From NCBI RefSeq assembly GCF_965363235.1, contig NC_134845.1:12276101-12340100 (forward strand): 64,000 bases of DNA, in the 5' to 3' direction. A program made the translations under genes and the position numbers. Source of the stretch: Mytilus galloprovincialis. Its lineage: Eukaryota; Mollusca; Bivalvia; Mytilida; Mytilidae. Under the pieces are notes generated by a model, which saw only the letters and a list, made by a program, of their open reading frames with translations, was not told where the DNA came from and made no database searches. Below are positions 13,201 through 23,429 of this stretch, piece after piece (within the stretch, counting starts at the first letter, position 1; each line of letters starts with the position of its first letter).

Positions 13201-15211
13201 AGAATACTGTGAATGTGTACATGTACAGAAAGTTTCACTAGGAGATACAGTAGAACTGGTGCTCATTGATGAAGGACAAACATATGATGCAAACCATCCA
13301 ATGCATTTACATGGAAATTATTTCCGAGTTGTCGGTATGGATAGGGTAGGTAGAATTGTACCTTTTGTTATGTTGTTAAAGATCGTTTGTATGTGTTAGC
13401 CATTGAACTGCAGTACTGTATGTTATATTATCGCTATTTTGTGCATTTTTCCTTTGATCTTTTTTTGTGATAATTTTCTTTCATGCTACTCGCTTGAGAT
13501 GGAAAATTATTGCCAGAAACTAAGCATGCACGTGGCGTTGCTAACGAAATTGACAACGTCGTCATAGGTAAAATAGCGATAAAAAGATTATCATTGATCA
13601 TCTCAACTCAATTGACTTTCTCGCTTTCGCCGTCCCGGCTCAAGCGAGAAAATCAATCTCGTTGAGATGATCACTGATAATCTATAATTATCGCTATTTT
13701 GTGCATTTTTCCTTTGATCTTTTTTTGGTGATCATTTTCATATCATGCTTCTCGCTTGAGATGGAAAAATTATCGCTAGAAACTAAGGAGGCCACGTGGC
13801 GTTGCTAACGAAATTGACATGAAATTGACAACGTCGTCATAGGTAAAATAGCGATAAACAGATTATCATTGGTCATCTCAACTCGATTGCTTTTCTCACT
13901 TTCGCTGTACCAGCTCAAGCGAGAAAATCAACGATAATCTATAAATATATACATTTAATGAAGCTAAGTAATAACACTAAAACTTTTGAATGAATAAGAG
14001 GCCAACTTCTGTGATAGATTTCCGTGATGTATGAGGTATGATATTCCATTTAGATTTAAACCGACACGTAAAGCAATTTTGAAGAACACTAACAAATAAA
14101 AAATAACAAAAATCCCCGGCTGTCTGAGAAATTGAAGCTACATGTATGCATATGCATAGTTAGGAGATTCTCTCCTTTTTTCGCTTGAAATTTGTCACAC
14201 TAAAGGAGAGGGTATGATAAGAGCTTTATTATTTGACATTAACTTACAAAAACAGTCAAATTCTGCGGTTTATAGAAAATCATGGGCTAGTACATATGTA
14301 TCAGTGAATAAAATCTGAAAATTTGAAACTGAAATATCAGTTGTATTTTCACAATGAAGTCATACACATTTTGAAATTGATGAGCCTGTAATTCGGTTGT
14401 TGTCGTTTGATGTTGTATATCATATTTGTTTTCCGTTCATTATTGTGTACATAAATCATGCCGTTAGTTTTCTCGTTTGAATTGCATAAAAATTCGTTGT
14501 TAATTTATGTGTCGTTTAGTCTCTTGTGGATAGTTGTCTCATTTGCAATCATACCATAATCTTCCTATTTTTATAAATCACCTTGTTTGCCTTTAGTTTT
14601 TACAAAATTGGGTATGAGTAAATCCCTTACTCAAAGAAGTATTTGATAATTTGCAATTACATATTTCTTACAGCTTGGATCCACTACAACTTTAGAGGAA
14701 GTAAAAAAACTAGACGACCTTGGATTATTGCAAAGAAATCTTACAAAACGGGCAGCTAAAGATACTGTTACTGTACCAGATGGCGGATACACGATTGTTA
14801 GGTTCCATGCTACTAATCCAGGTAAATATGGTCGACCATTTCGTACTTTGACCTATAATGGTTTACTTGTGTCCACAAGAGACTAAATGACACATAAATT
14901 AACAACGATTTTTTATGCAATTCAAACGAGGAAACTAACGGCATGATTTATGTACAAAATAATACAAAAATTGTGACTTGGGTGGTTTTTAGACGAATGC
15001 AAGAAATTTAAAGATTGGAGAACATATTATATGTATTAGTAGTCCTATCTCAAAATCAATAACTTTTTTGACTTTTTTAGGATTTTGGTTTTTCCACTGT
15101 CACATAGAATTTCACGCAGAGATAGGTATGGGCCTAGTTTTCCAAGTTGGTGAGATCCATGAACATCCAAAATCACCGCTAAATTTTCCAAAGTGTGGAT
15201 CGTGGCATTAA
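7285..15211 (+). CDS. Laccase-type multicopper oxidase (8 exons; N-terminal exon not found)
   Basis: Exons: 7285-7502, 9496-9662, 10123-10373, 11197-11609, 12370-12639, 13151-13345, 14674-14821, 15081-15211 (TAA). All junctions are GT/AG and the frame stays open for 596 residues. The protein opens with a Cys-rich segment ([20 protein letters not shown]) as in invertebrate laccases. All four copper motifs are present: HWHG in exon 2, HFWHAHSG in exon 3, HPMHLHG in exon 6 and [12 protein letters not shown] in exon 8. All ten His ligands, the type-1 Cys and the axial Met are therefore kept. The family oxidises phenols or catechols while reducing oxygen to water. No C-terminal membrane segment follows, so a secreted enzyme is likely, but the signal peptide is unseen because the first exon starts in mid-codon. 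AATAAA lies at 15310-15315. The introns carry a 42-bp minisatellite and several palindromes. Confidence 0.93.
8757..9340. repeat. 42-bp minisatellite, about 14 copies, in laccase intron 1
   Basis: The unit begins gattggtcttcctcatcata and continues cagatcccttattaacattt. A variant with cctccatataaagatccc tends to alternate with it. Because 42 is divisible by three, the minus strand stays open for over 200 codons (repeating [13 protein letters not shown]), but this lies inside an intron of a well-supported gene. Confidence 0.95.
9661..9817. repeat. 80-bp tandem duplication spanning the exon 2 splice donor
   Basis: The block starting aagtacgtta at 9661 recurs at 9741 and continues with the shared run gggggattttaaaaacaaac. 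The first copy contains the true donor (exon ends 9662, gt at 9663). The second carries the same aa|gtacgtta context, an intact decoy donor 80 bases downstream. Confidence 0.9.
10480..10583. repeat. Inverted repeat (hairpin) in laccase intron 3
   Basis: The arm gacaggcacttgtctc near 10485-10500 is matched by gagacaagtgcctgt at 10565-10579, with about 65 bases between. This is probably a small palindromic element. No coding content. Confidence 0.75.
12659..12960 (+). repeat. Two fragments of dispersed repeat family A
   Basis: Both fragments start like gatgtggtatgattgccaat and continue gagacaactctccac. They lie at about 12662-12800 and 12893-12960 in laccase intron 5. Family A recurs at least seven more times in the window. 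Confidence 0.75.
13427..13945. repeat. Two tandem copies of a 260-bp palindromic element
   Basis: The block from tatcgctattttgtgcattt to gagatgatc...gataatct occurs twice with a 260-bp period. Within each, ends such as attatcgctatttt and aaatagcgataa are inverted, as are ctcgcttgag and ctcaagcgag. It lies in laccase intron 6. No transposase frame. Confidence 0.8.
14447..14955. repeat. 84-bp inverted repeats bracketing laccase exon 7
   Basis: The left arm is 14447-14530 (gtacataaatcatgccgtta ... ctcttgtgga) and the right arm, inverted, is 14872-14955. By eye I count 3 mismatches in 84 bases. Exon 7 (14674-14821) lies between the arms. Both arms belong to dispersed family A, and the left copy extends upstream to about 14380. 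Confidence 0.9.
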
Positions 15212-15359
15212 GTAAAGGGATCATTCACTGGAAGAATTGTTTAAGCTTTTCCAGTAGACAATTGAGACGCTTTAATTATGCAGACTATTCATATTGATTT
15301 GAAATAGTTAATAAATTACATATGCATTTCTATTATTTCATTATGGTATTTATACTGAT

Positions 15360-15905
15360 AACAACATAAACGGTACACACGTATCTGCACCAGATGCACA
15401 TTTCGACAATCAATGTCTTTTCAATGAAGCTCAGGGTAAAATATTTGAACATCCAAACCTTATTACAAAGATGAAGGCTTTCACTGAAGTAATACACCAT
15501 TTTATTTATGGACCAGCTGATGACAACTCTGGGTGTGGGATTTTCTAGTTGCGTGGAAGAACCATTGGTGGCATTCGGCTGTTGTCTGCTCTTTAGTTGG
15601 GTTGTTGTCTCTTTGACACATTCCTTATTTCCATTCTTAATTTTATTATAAAACAAAAAGGACAAAAAGGTATATCCAAAGCTGGGAAAGGAACTAGAGC
15701 TTTATATTATCAGGATGATATATTCCTTGATTTCGAACAATTAACAAAATTGTGTATAAGCAAATTTCAATAACACAAAATCCGTATTGTCATACTAATA
15801 CCGAAGTACTGGCTACTGGGATTGTATTTAAAATTGAAAATTGAAATGGGGAATGTGTGAAAGAGACAACAACCCGACCAAAGAACAGACAACAGCAGTC
15901 TTTGA
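15360..15905. repeat. Fragments of dispersed repeats, including family D
   Basis: A piece with caccagatgcacatttcgac lies near 15388 and recurs near 30530. Family D (ggaatgtgtcaaagagacaa then caacccgacc) is inverted at about 15535-15650 and direct at about 15840-15900. No coding potential. Confidence 0.7.
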
Positions 15906-16413
15906 ATTGAATAACACGATAAATGTAAGAAAAAAATAAATCGGAAGATTGTGTAAGCTTACAATTGGTACAGATATGCTATATAAATTGTCTTAAAACT
16001 CATAAGGCATAACTACGTAAGCATTCATTTGAATAAACGTGTTTGCTGGTTTTTGTAGCGGAGAGTATTTTGGACGACGCCTTAAAGTGAAGCAACTATG
16101 AATAGGTCAAAATAATACAGATAAAATAAATTACTGGTGAAATCAAACTACATATAAAATATAAATGGTTGATTGAGTGTTGGTTGGGCAATGTTAAGTG
16201 GAATATATGTCATATATGTTATGGACGGCTACATAAAAGAGAAATATCTAAATTGAAAAAAGACATATACATGCCTAAAATCCTCTCAACTTTCGTTCTA
16301 GCTGCTGAGACATATAATAATAATAATAACATCCACGACATCGATAGGCATTTATATCTTAAATCGGAGGAAACCTTGAAATAATATTACAGAAAAATGT
16401 TGATTATTGTAGA

Positions 16414-17144
16414 CGGTGCATTACGTTTGCGCGCATTACCATTACATTTGCGCGCAAAAAAACATTACGTTTGCCCGCAGCTTTTGATTACAATTGCACG
16501 CATTTATTTGACAGGTAAACTCAGGTAAGCTCAGGTTATAATACTTATTTATTTGTAAATTTGTTCAATTATTTCTAAGTAAAAGTACCTTTCCGTTAGT
16601 CTAAGTCACCTACTCACCCACGAGGAGGTTGAAGTGGGATTCAAGCAGGATAAGTCGGTTGCATTATATTCTATTAATACGAAAAGTTTTATATTCATCA
16701 TGTACTAATGATTTTCTTCCCGATTTGTTATAAAAAAAAAACACGTCAACTGTTCGTGCTTTGACCAAACTTTTCAAACTAACTTAAATTATTTACGAAT
16801 TTAAAAGAGATCACTACTCGGGGTACTTGTTCACCCTGGCAAATTCGTAATGAAGTTACATGTTTGCTCTAAGTTATGACGGAATTTATTAGGAACACTT
16901 TATATTTTGTCTTAGAGTTCAATATAAACAATATATAATTAAAAAATATTTTCAAACTTAATGATTTTAAGTCATATCTAATATGAAAATTATAGTCATT
17001 TATATTTTGATATTATTTATATCTTATTATATTCCCTTTTTGACCTGAGTTTACCTGTAAGATGAATGCGCGCAAATGTAATCAAAAGCTGCGCGCAAAC
17101 GTAAAACATTATAATCCCCTAATGCGCGCAAATGTAATGCGCCC
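16414..17144. mobile_element. Non-autonomous DNA transposon (731 bp), hAT- or P-like, 8-bp target duplication
   Basis: The ends are long inverted repeats of roughly 110 bp, each built of alternating ttacgtttgcgcgc-type motifs and ending at aggtaaactcaggt / acctgagtttacct. The flanks are ATTGTAGA at 16406-16413 and again at 17145-17152, a perfect 8-bp target duplication. No transposase frame exists inside. An 8-bp duplication suggests the hAT or P superfamily; the terminal motif does not decide which. Confidence 0.88.
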
Positions 17145-17223
17145 ATTGTAGAAGCCTGATTGAACCCGAGGGACGAAACAGTGGTATTTCACACCAACCA
17201 TTAATGGCAGCATTACAAACGAC

Positions 17224-17343
17224 CAATCTCCGGCGCAGAGATCACATATCCGTTCCGTTCAATACTTTGTAACACTACACTCATATTAAGTGCAGTATTG
17301 CGGAGCATGTATGGAACGGATATGAACTCTGCGCCGGAGATTG
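17224..17343. repeat. 120-bp hairpin element
   Basis: The left arm, caatctccggcgcagag then atatccgttcc, is matched inverted by ggaacggatat then ctctgcgccggagattg. The loop is about 50 bases. It lies immediately beyond the 731-bp transposon. Confidence 0.85.
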
Positions 17344-17527
17344 AACAAACGACATGTTAGCTTTAGGATAAAGAGTTATACTGTTTATATTTAATCTAGC
17401 AGTTACAGAATCGACAAAGCGACATAAACAGGTCTCCTCGTGATTTAGCTAAATTTGAAAGAAATTGTGTTTTTTACTCGGTGAAAGTCAAATACATACA
17501 TCTATTGTATATATATATTGTAAATAT

Positions 17528-18480
17528 TGTCAGCTGTAAAAGAGGGACGAAAGATACCAGAGGGATAGTCAAACTCATAGATTGATAAAATAAACTGACA
17601 ACGCCATGGCTAAAAATAATTGACAAACATACAAATAATAGTACAGAGGACAAAACGAGCATCTTCAAAAATATTGTCAGCTGTAAAAGAGGGACGAAAG
17701 ATACCAGAGGGACAGTCAAACTCATAGATTGAAAATAAACTGACAACGCAATGGCTAAAAAAAATTGACAAACATACAAATAATAGTACAGAGAACAAAT
17801 CGAGCATCTTCAAAAATATTGTCCGCTGTAAAAGAGGGACGAAAGATACCAGCGGGACAGTCAAACTCATAGATTGAAAATAAACTGACAACGCAATGGC
17901 TAAAAATAATTGACAAACATACAAATAATAGTACAGAGAACAAATCGAGCATCTTCAAAAATATTGTCCGCTGTAAAAGAGGGACGAAAGATACCAGCGG
18001 GACAGTCAAACTCATAGATTGAAAATAAACTGACAACGCCATGGCTTAAGATAAATAGACAAACATACAAATAATAGTACAGAGGACGAAACGAACATCT
18101 TCAAAAATATTGTCAGCTGTAAAAGAGGGACGAAAGATACCAGCGGGACAGTCAAACTCATAGATTGAAAATAAACTGACAACGCAATGGCTAAAAATAA
18201 TTGACAAACATACAAATAATAGTACAGAGAACAAATCGAGCATCTTCAAAAATATTGTCCGCTGTAAAAGAGGGACGAAAGATACCAGAGGGACAGTCAA
18301 ACTCATAGATTGAAAATAAACTGACAACGCCATGGCTAAAAATAAATAGACAAACATACAAATAATAGTACAGAAGACAAAACATAGAAGACTAAGCAAC
18401 TCGAACCTCACCACAAACTGATGGTGATCACAGGTGCTCCGGATGAAACTGTGCACACATTTATATAAAAAAAAATGCAT
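17528..18480. repeat. 145-bp tandem repeat, 6 copies, derived from dispersed family B
   Basis: The marker gacaacgccatggctaaaaa recurs at 17597, 17742, 17887, 18032, 18178 and 18323, a steady 145-bp period. Each unit contains gagggacgaaagatacca and gggacagtcaaactcatag, the core of dispersed family B. The 3' remainder of one family B copy follows to about 18480. Overlapping minus-strand open frames here are products of the periodicity. Confidence 0.92.
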
Positions 18481-18900
18481 CTGATGTAAACTTATAAAGG
18501 AAAGGTATAGGTCAAAAGATTAACATCAATGATATGTTGTTAAAAGCCCAATTTTTCGCCGTACAAAACTCGATTTACTACATTTAATTTATACCATTTT
18601 CCATATTAAAGAAAATTACTTGACATATGTGGTTTAATGACGAAAGAAGAAATTTAGCAGCAGCCTTTCTGTGGATATGTTGTTTTTTTTTTTTTTTGTC
18701 TAAACGTTGTTTTGGGTTATTTTTTGGCCAAGGGTTTGTCAATTTCTCTTCTACTTATTTTTTTTTTGTGTGTCTCTATGGCTCTATTAATGGCTCCTCC
18801 TACTGATATACTTTTACAGTTCAATTTAAACGTATATTTACTAAATTACCAGTATTAATCTCCAGGTTATCTTATTTTAAAACAATTACTCAATTCTTCT
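18481..18900. other. Spacer upstream of the first Tyr/Cys-rich gene
   Basis: T-rich, with several T runs. No feature recognised. Confidence 0.4.
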
Positions 18901-18904
18901 AAGA

Positions 18905-19081
18905 ACATTATAGTGTTAAGGATGCATGGTTTAAAAATTTAAGAAATATAACTCTTATTCGGATATAGTATTACAGGATGTGCATAACCAAAACCAGGAA
19001 GAGGCTTTAATTACATTGCCAGAAATTTCTCTATATATATCTAGGTTTTCAGATGTCCTAAGTAATATAGATCTTCAAAGG
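18905..19081 (+). promoter_or_regulatory. TATA promoter and untranslated exon 1 of Tyr/Cys-rich gene 1
   Basis: A TATA box (ctatatatatcta, 19031-19043) is followed about 30 bases later by a short exon ending in aaagg|gtaagta at 19081. The block from aggatgcatggt to the donor aligns with 29530-29714 in front of gene 2, including ggaagag, the TATA box and cagatgtc/tagatgtc. This conservation between paralogs supports its role. The transcription start near 19060 is inferred. Confidence 0.75.
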
Positions 19082-19429
19082 GTAAGTATATTATACATAT
19101 AGAGTTACAATTTAATAGAAATGATAAAAAGATAAAGAAAAAAAAAAAAAAAAGCAACAGATATAATAAAAGGTGACAATCAAAAATGTACTAAGTTTAG
19201 TACTTTTCCTAAATGGATTATTATTTATTCTATAGTATTTTTTATATCTCTGTTTAGATTTGGGCAAACTCAAAATCAATGTCCATCTTGCAAAATGTAG
19301 TGGTTTTGCGCTTTTATATATACGTTGTTTTTTTTTAATATATAAAAACTCTTCAAAGATATCAAGGCATATATTATTGCTTTTCGTCTATATAAGACTT
19401 ACAAGTGACGATATATATATATATATATA

Positions 19430-19660
19430 AAGAAGAACATGGGTTATGATTGCCAATGAGACAACTCTCCACAAGAGACCAAATGACACAAAAATAACAG
19501 CTATAGGTCAACCGCGTACCGCTTTCAACAATGAACAAAGCACATACCGTATAGTCAGCTATAAAGGCCTCGAAATCACACGTCATTCAATGACAAATGT
19601 TCTTGGAGGAAAATCCCCGGAGTGCACTATAATTCTGTTCTGTTAACTGTCTGATTGTAA
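19430..19660 (+). repeat. Dispersed repeat family A copy in intron 1 of Tyr/Cys-rich gene 1
   Basis: Runs from gggttatgattgccaatgag and caactctccacaagagacca to aaaggcctcgaaatcacacg. It is preceded by a short (TA)n tract. Confidence 0.8.
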
Positions 19661-19959
19661 TTTCAATCAAATCTTTCAGATGTCTTGGTTTGTGTATGAT
19701 CATCTTTTAAGTTATATAAATATACTGTCGTAGACGAATTTCAAAATGCATACAAAGAATCCTGTACAATTCATGATTTATACCGCCGATCGACATTATA
19801 AAAATGAAGGTGAACACATCTTTGTTATTTTAAATCTATTAACTTAAAATGATTTCATATAAGTGTTGAATTTTAAAATGTTCTATCTTTATATATTTAC
19901 AGGTTTTGAAGACATAATTTGAGGACAATTTATTATCTTCTTTAACACAGAATTCAATC

Positions 19960-22900
19960 ATGCAGGTATGTCGTATGTTAATCATTCTCAGTGAGAAAAC
20001 TATTTGGCATTTTATGTTATCGGTCGTCTTATGCAGAGACAAAAATTATGGCCGAGTCTATCAAACATGTACACTTATGTTGTTTTTGTTTTTTGGTGGG
20101 GTCCTTTATGGCTTGCTGTTCAGTGTGAGCCGGTGCTCTGTGTTGAAGATCGTACCATGACCTTTAAGGGTTTGCTTTTGTTAGTTGTGACTTGGGTGAA
20201 GAGTTATCTCGTTTGCACTCAAACCACATCTTTCTATGTCTATGCATATATATTGTGTTTGCAACTACCAACTATGAATTATAGTAGTTTACAAAAGTGT
20301 GACAAAAATGGTCATCAATCGCATTAAAAGCAGTTTTAAATAATATTCTGTAGTCATTACCACATAACAACGTGTATTCTCCCGCCTGAAGAAGAGACAG
20401 AATTGATGAACCTCTAAGACTTTCAATGTTTACCAATGAGCCAAAACATAGAGATAAACAATAGACGAAATATGATCTTTTTCAAGTTCTCTTTATTTAG
20501 TGTTTCTCGCTCCCATTGTATTGCATTCTATTACCTAAGTCACATTCTCTTTATTGAGTGTTTCTCGCTCCCATTGTATTGCATTCTATTACCTAAGTCA
20601 CATTCTCTTTATTTAGTGTTTCTCGCTCCCATTGTATTGCATTCTATTACCTAAGTCACATTCTCTTTATTGAGTGTTTCACGCTCCCATTGTATTGCAT
20701 TCTATTACCTAAGTCACATTCTCTTTATTGAGTGTTTCTCGCTCCCATTGTATTGCATTCTATTACCTAAGTCACATTCTCTTTATTTAGTGTTTCTCGC
20801 TCCCATTGTATTGCATTCTATTACCTAAGTCACATTCTCTTTATTGAGTGTTTCTCGCTCCCATTGTATTGCATTCTATTACCTAAGTCACATTCTCTTT
20901 ATTGAGTGTTTCTCGCTCCCATTGTATTGCATTCTATTACCTAAGTCACATTCTCTTTATTGAGTGTTTCTCGCTCCCATTGTATTGCATTCTATTACCT
21001 AAGTCACATTCTCTTTATTTAGTGTTTCTCGCTCCCATTGTATTGCATTCTATTACCTAAGTCACATTCTCTTTATTGAGTGTTTCTCGCTCCCATTGTA
21101 TTGCATTCTATTACCTAAGTCACATTCTCTTTATTGAGTGTTTCTCGCTCCCATTGTATTGCATTCTATTACCTAAGTCACATTCTCTTTATTGAGTGTT
21201 TCTCGCTCCCATTGTATTGCATTCTATTACCTAAGTCACATTCTCTTTATTGAGTGTTTCTCGCTCCCATTGTATTGCATTCTATTACCTAAGTCACATT
21301 CTCTTTATTGAGTGTTTCTCGCTCCCATTGTATTGCATTCTATTACCTAAGTCACATTCTCTTTATTGAGTGTTTCTCGCTCCCATTGTATTGCATTCTA
21401 TTACCTAAGTCACATTCTCTTTATTTAGTGTTTCTCGCTCCCATTGTATTGCATTCTATTACCTAAGTCACATTCTCTTTATTGAGTGTTTCTCGCTCCC
21501 ATTGTATTGCATTCTATTACCTAAGTCACATTCTCTTTATTTAGTGTTTCTCGCTCCCATTGTATTGCATTCTATTACCTAAGTCACATTCTCTTTATTT
21601 AGTGTTTCTCGCTCCCATTGTATTGCATTCTATTACCTAAGTCACATTCTCTTTATTGAGTGTTTCTCGCTCCCATTGTATTGCATTCTATTACCTAAGT
21701 CACATTCTCTTTATTGAGTGTTTCTCGCTCCCATTGTATTGCATTCTATTACCTAAGTCACATTCTCTTTATTGAGTGTTTCTCGCTCCCATTGTATTGC
21801 ATTCTATTACCTAAGTCACATTCTCTTTATTTAGTGTTTCTCGCTCCCATTGTATTGCATTCTATTACCTAAGTCACATTCTCTTTATTGAGTGTTTCTC
21901 GCTCCCATTGTATTGCATTCTATTACCTAAGTCACATTCTCTTTATTGAGTGTTTCTCGCTCCCATTGTATTGCATTCTATTACCTAAGTCACATTCTCT
22001 TTATTGAGTGTTTCTCGCTCCCATTGTATTGCATTCTATTACCTAAGTCACATTCTCTTTATTGAGTGTTTCTCGCTCCCATTGTATTGCATTCTATTAC
22101 CTAAGTCACATTCTCTTTATTGAGTGTTTCTCGCTCCCATTGTATTGCATTCTATTACCTAAGTCACATTCTCTTTATTGAGTGTTTCTCGCTCCCATTG
22201 TATTGCATTCTATTACCTAAGTCACATTCTCTTTATTGAGTGTTTCTCGCTCCCATTGTATTGCATTCTATTACCTAAGTCACATTCTCTTTATTTAGTG
22301 TTTCTCGCTCCCATTGTATTGCATTCTATTACCTAAGTCACATTCTCTTTATTGAGTGTTTCTCGCTCCCATTGTATTGCATTCTATTACCTAAGTCACA
22401 TTCTCTTTATTTAGTGTTTCTCGCTCCCATTGTATTGCATTCTATTACCTAAGTCACATTCTCTTTATTGAGTGTTTCTCGCTCCCATTGTATTGCATTC
22501 TATTACCTAAGTCACATTCTCTTTATTGAGTGTTTCTCGCTCCCATTGTATTGCATTCTATTACCTAAGTCACATTCTCTTTATTTAGTGTTTCTCGCTC
22601 CCATTGTATTGCATTCTATTACCTAAGTCACATTCTCTTTATTGAGTGTTTCTCGCTCCCATTGTATTGCATTCTATTACCTAAGTCACATTCTCTTTAT
22701 TGAGTGTTTCTCGCTCCCATTGTATTGCATTCTATTACCTAAGTCACATTTTGATTGTATTGATTATGACATCAAACTTGTTGTTTTAAGGGTTTCGAAC
22801 ATCGTTTCAGTCTAGTGTTTCCTCTTGCTGTTTATACAGCTGATTAAATAACAACATATTTTACATTTAAAATTTGTATTGCTGTCACTGTGTGCTATTT

Positions 22901-23226
22901 ACAGTGATTAAACAATAAAATCTTTTTTCCAGATGAAATTTGCTTTGCTGGCACTGTGTGCTGTTTTAATGTATGCCAATACTGTACAAGGTCTTAAAAC
23001 TGGACTTTGGGGGCGAAGACACAGACTGTCAAATGTGTATCAATGTTACAACCAGTGTAACTACGGCTTGAACAAGTGCCTCCGTTACCAATGCAGACCA
23101 ATTTACTATAACAGAGGATATTACTACTACAATCAGTGTTGCCAGAATTGCCAATACATCAAACAGAAGTGTAACTACTTCTGTAATCAACATGGATACT
23201 ATCCAGGATATAACCATAAATTCTGA
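19960..23226 (+). CDS. Secreted Tyr/Cys-rich protein 1 (99 aa, unrecognised family)
   Basis: Exon 2 is 19903-19965 and ends with ATG CAG before gtatgt. Exon 3 starts at 22933 after ttttttccag and ends TGA at 23224-23226. The product begins MQMKFALLALCAVLMYANT, a clear signal peptide probably cut after VQG. The mature part has a GRR basic site, then cysteines spaced C-x3-C-x6-C-x4-C-x14-C-x3-C-x6-C-x3-C with one extra Cys (QCCQNC). It is rich in Tyr (GYYYYNQCC). Starting at MQ rather than the ATG at 22933 rests on gene 2, which has no ATG at that junction and the same exon 2. AATAAA lies at 23335-23340. The 2967-bp intron 2 is mostly a 58-bp satellite. Function unknown; composition fits an extracellular structural or byssal protein, or a disulfide-rich peptide. 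Paired C-x3-C suggests a helical hairpin, by inference only. Confidence 0.85.
20040..20300 (-). repeat. Diverged dispersed repeat family A copy
   Basis: Contains tttatggcttgctgttcagtgtgagc and accatgacctttaaggg in inverted orientation, matching the family A segment that elsewhere reads ttttatagctgactatgcgg. The plus-strand open frame across it is a repeat product. Confidence 0.6.
20487..22750. repeat. 58-bp satellite, 39 nearly identical copies
   Basis: The unit is attctctttattgagtgttt followed by ctcgctcccattgtattgca and ttctattacctaagtcac. I count 39 head-to-tail copies. Almost all differ at a single site only (ttgag or tttag), and one copy has cac for ctc. Such uniformity points to recent expansion or homogenisation. 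It fills most of intron 2 of Tyr/Cys-rich gene 1. Confidence 0.97.
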
Positions 23227-23429
23227 ACCTAAGAGATATTACATCTCGTCAACCTAAGAGATATTACATCTCGTCAACTTGACCATCTTTCTTTTATGTT
23301 CAGTTGATTTTTCAATTTTCTTTATGAATCATTTAATAAAACATTACAAATGAATGTATTCTTATATGCGTTTTCCCTGTTACTTTCCGTTCACTAAAAA
23401 TTGAAAAGTTTGAATGTACATGTATGTTA

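Noticed and set aside
17474-18480. Several overlapping minus-strand open frames (MSLTVPLVSFVPLLQ repeats)
   Set aside because: They are reading frames of the 145-bp tandem copies of dispersed repeat family B; the same peptide would appear at any family B copy.
20004-20327. 107-codon plus-strand frame in gene 1 intron 2
   Set aside because: It covers a diverged family A repeat and has no gene features.
20487-22750. Regular repeat array that could suggest a CRISPR locus
   Set aside because: The 58-bp units are contiguous with no unique spacers, and the surroundings are spliced eukaryotic genes.
23029-23217. Minus-strand frame antisense to Tyr/Cys-rich gene 1
   Set aside because: A shadow of the Cys/Tyr-rich coding strand.
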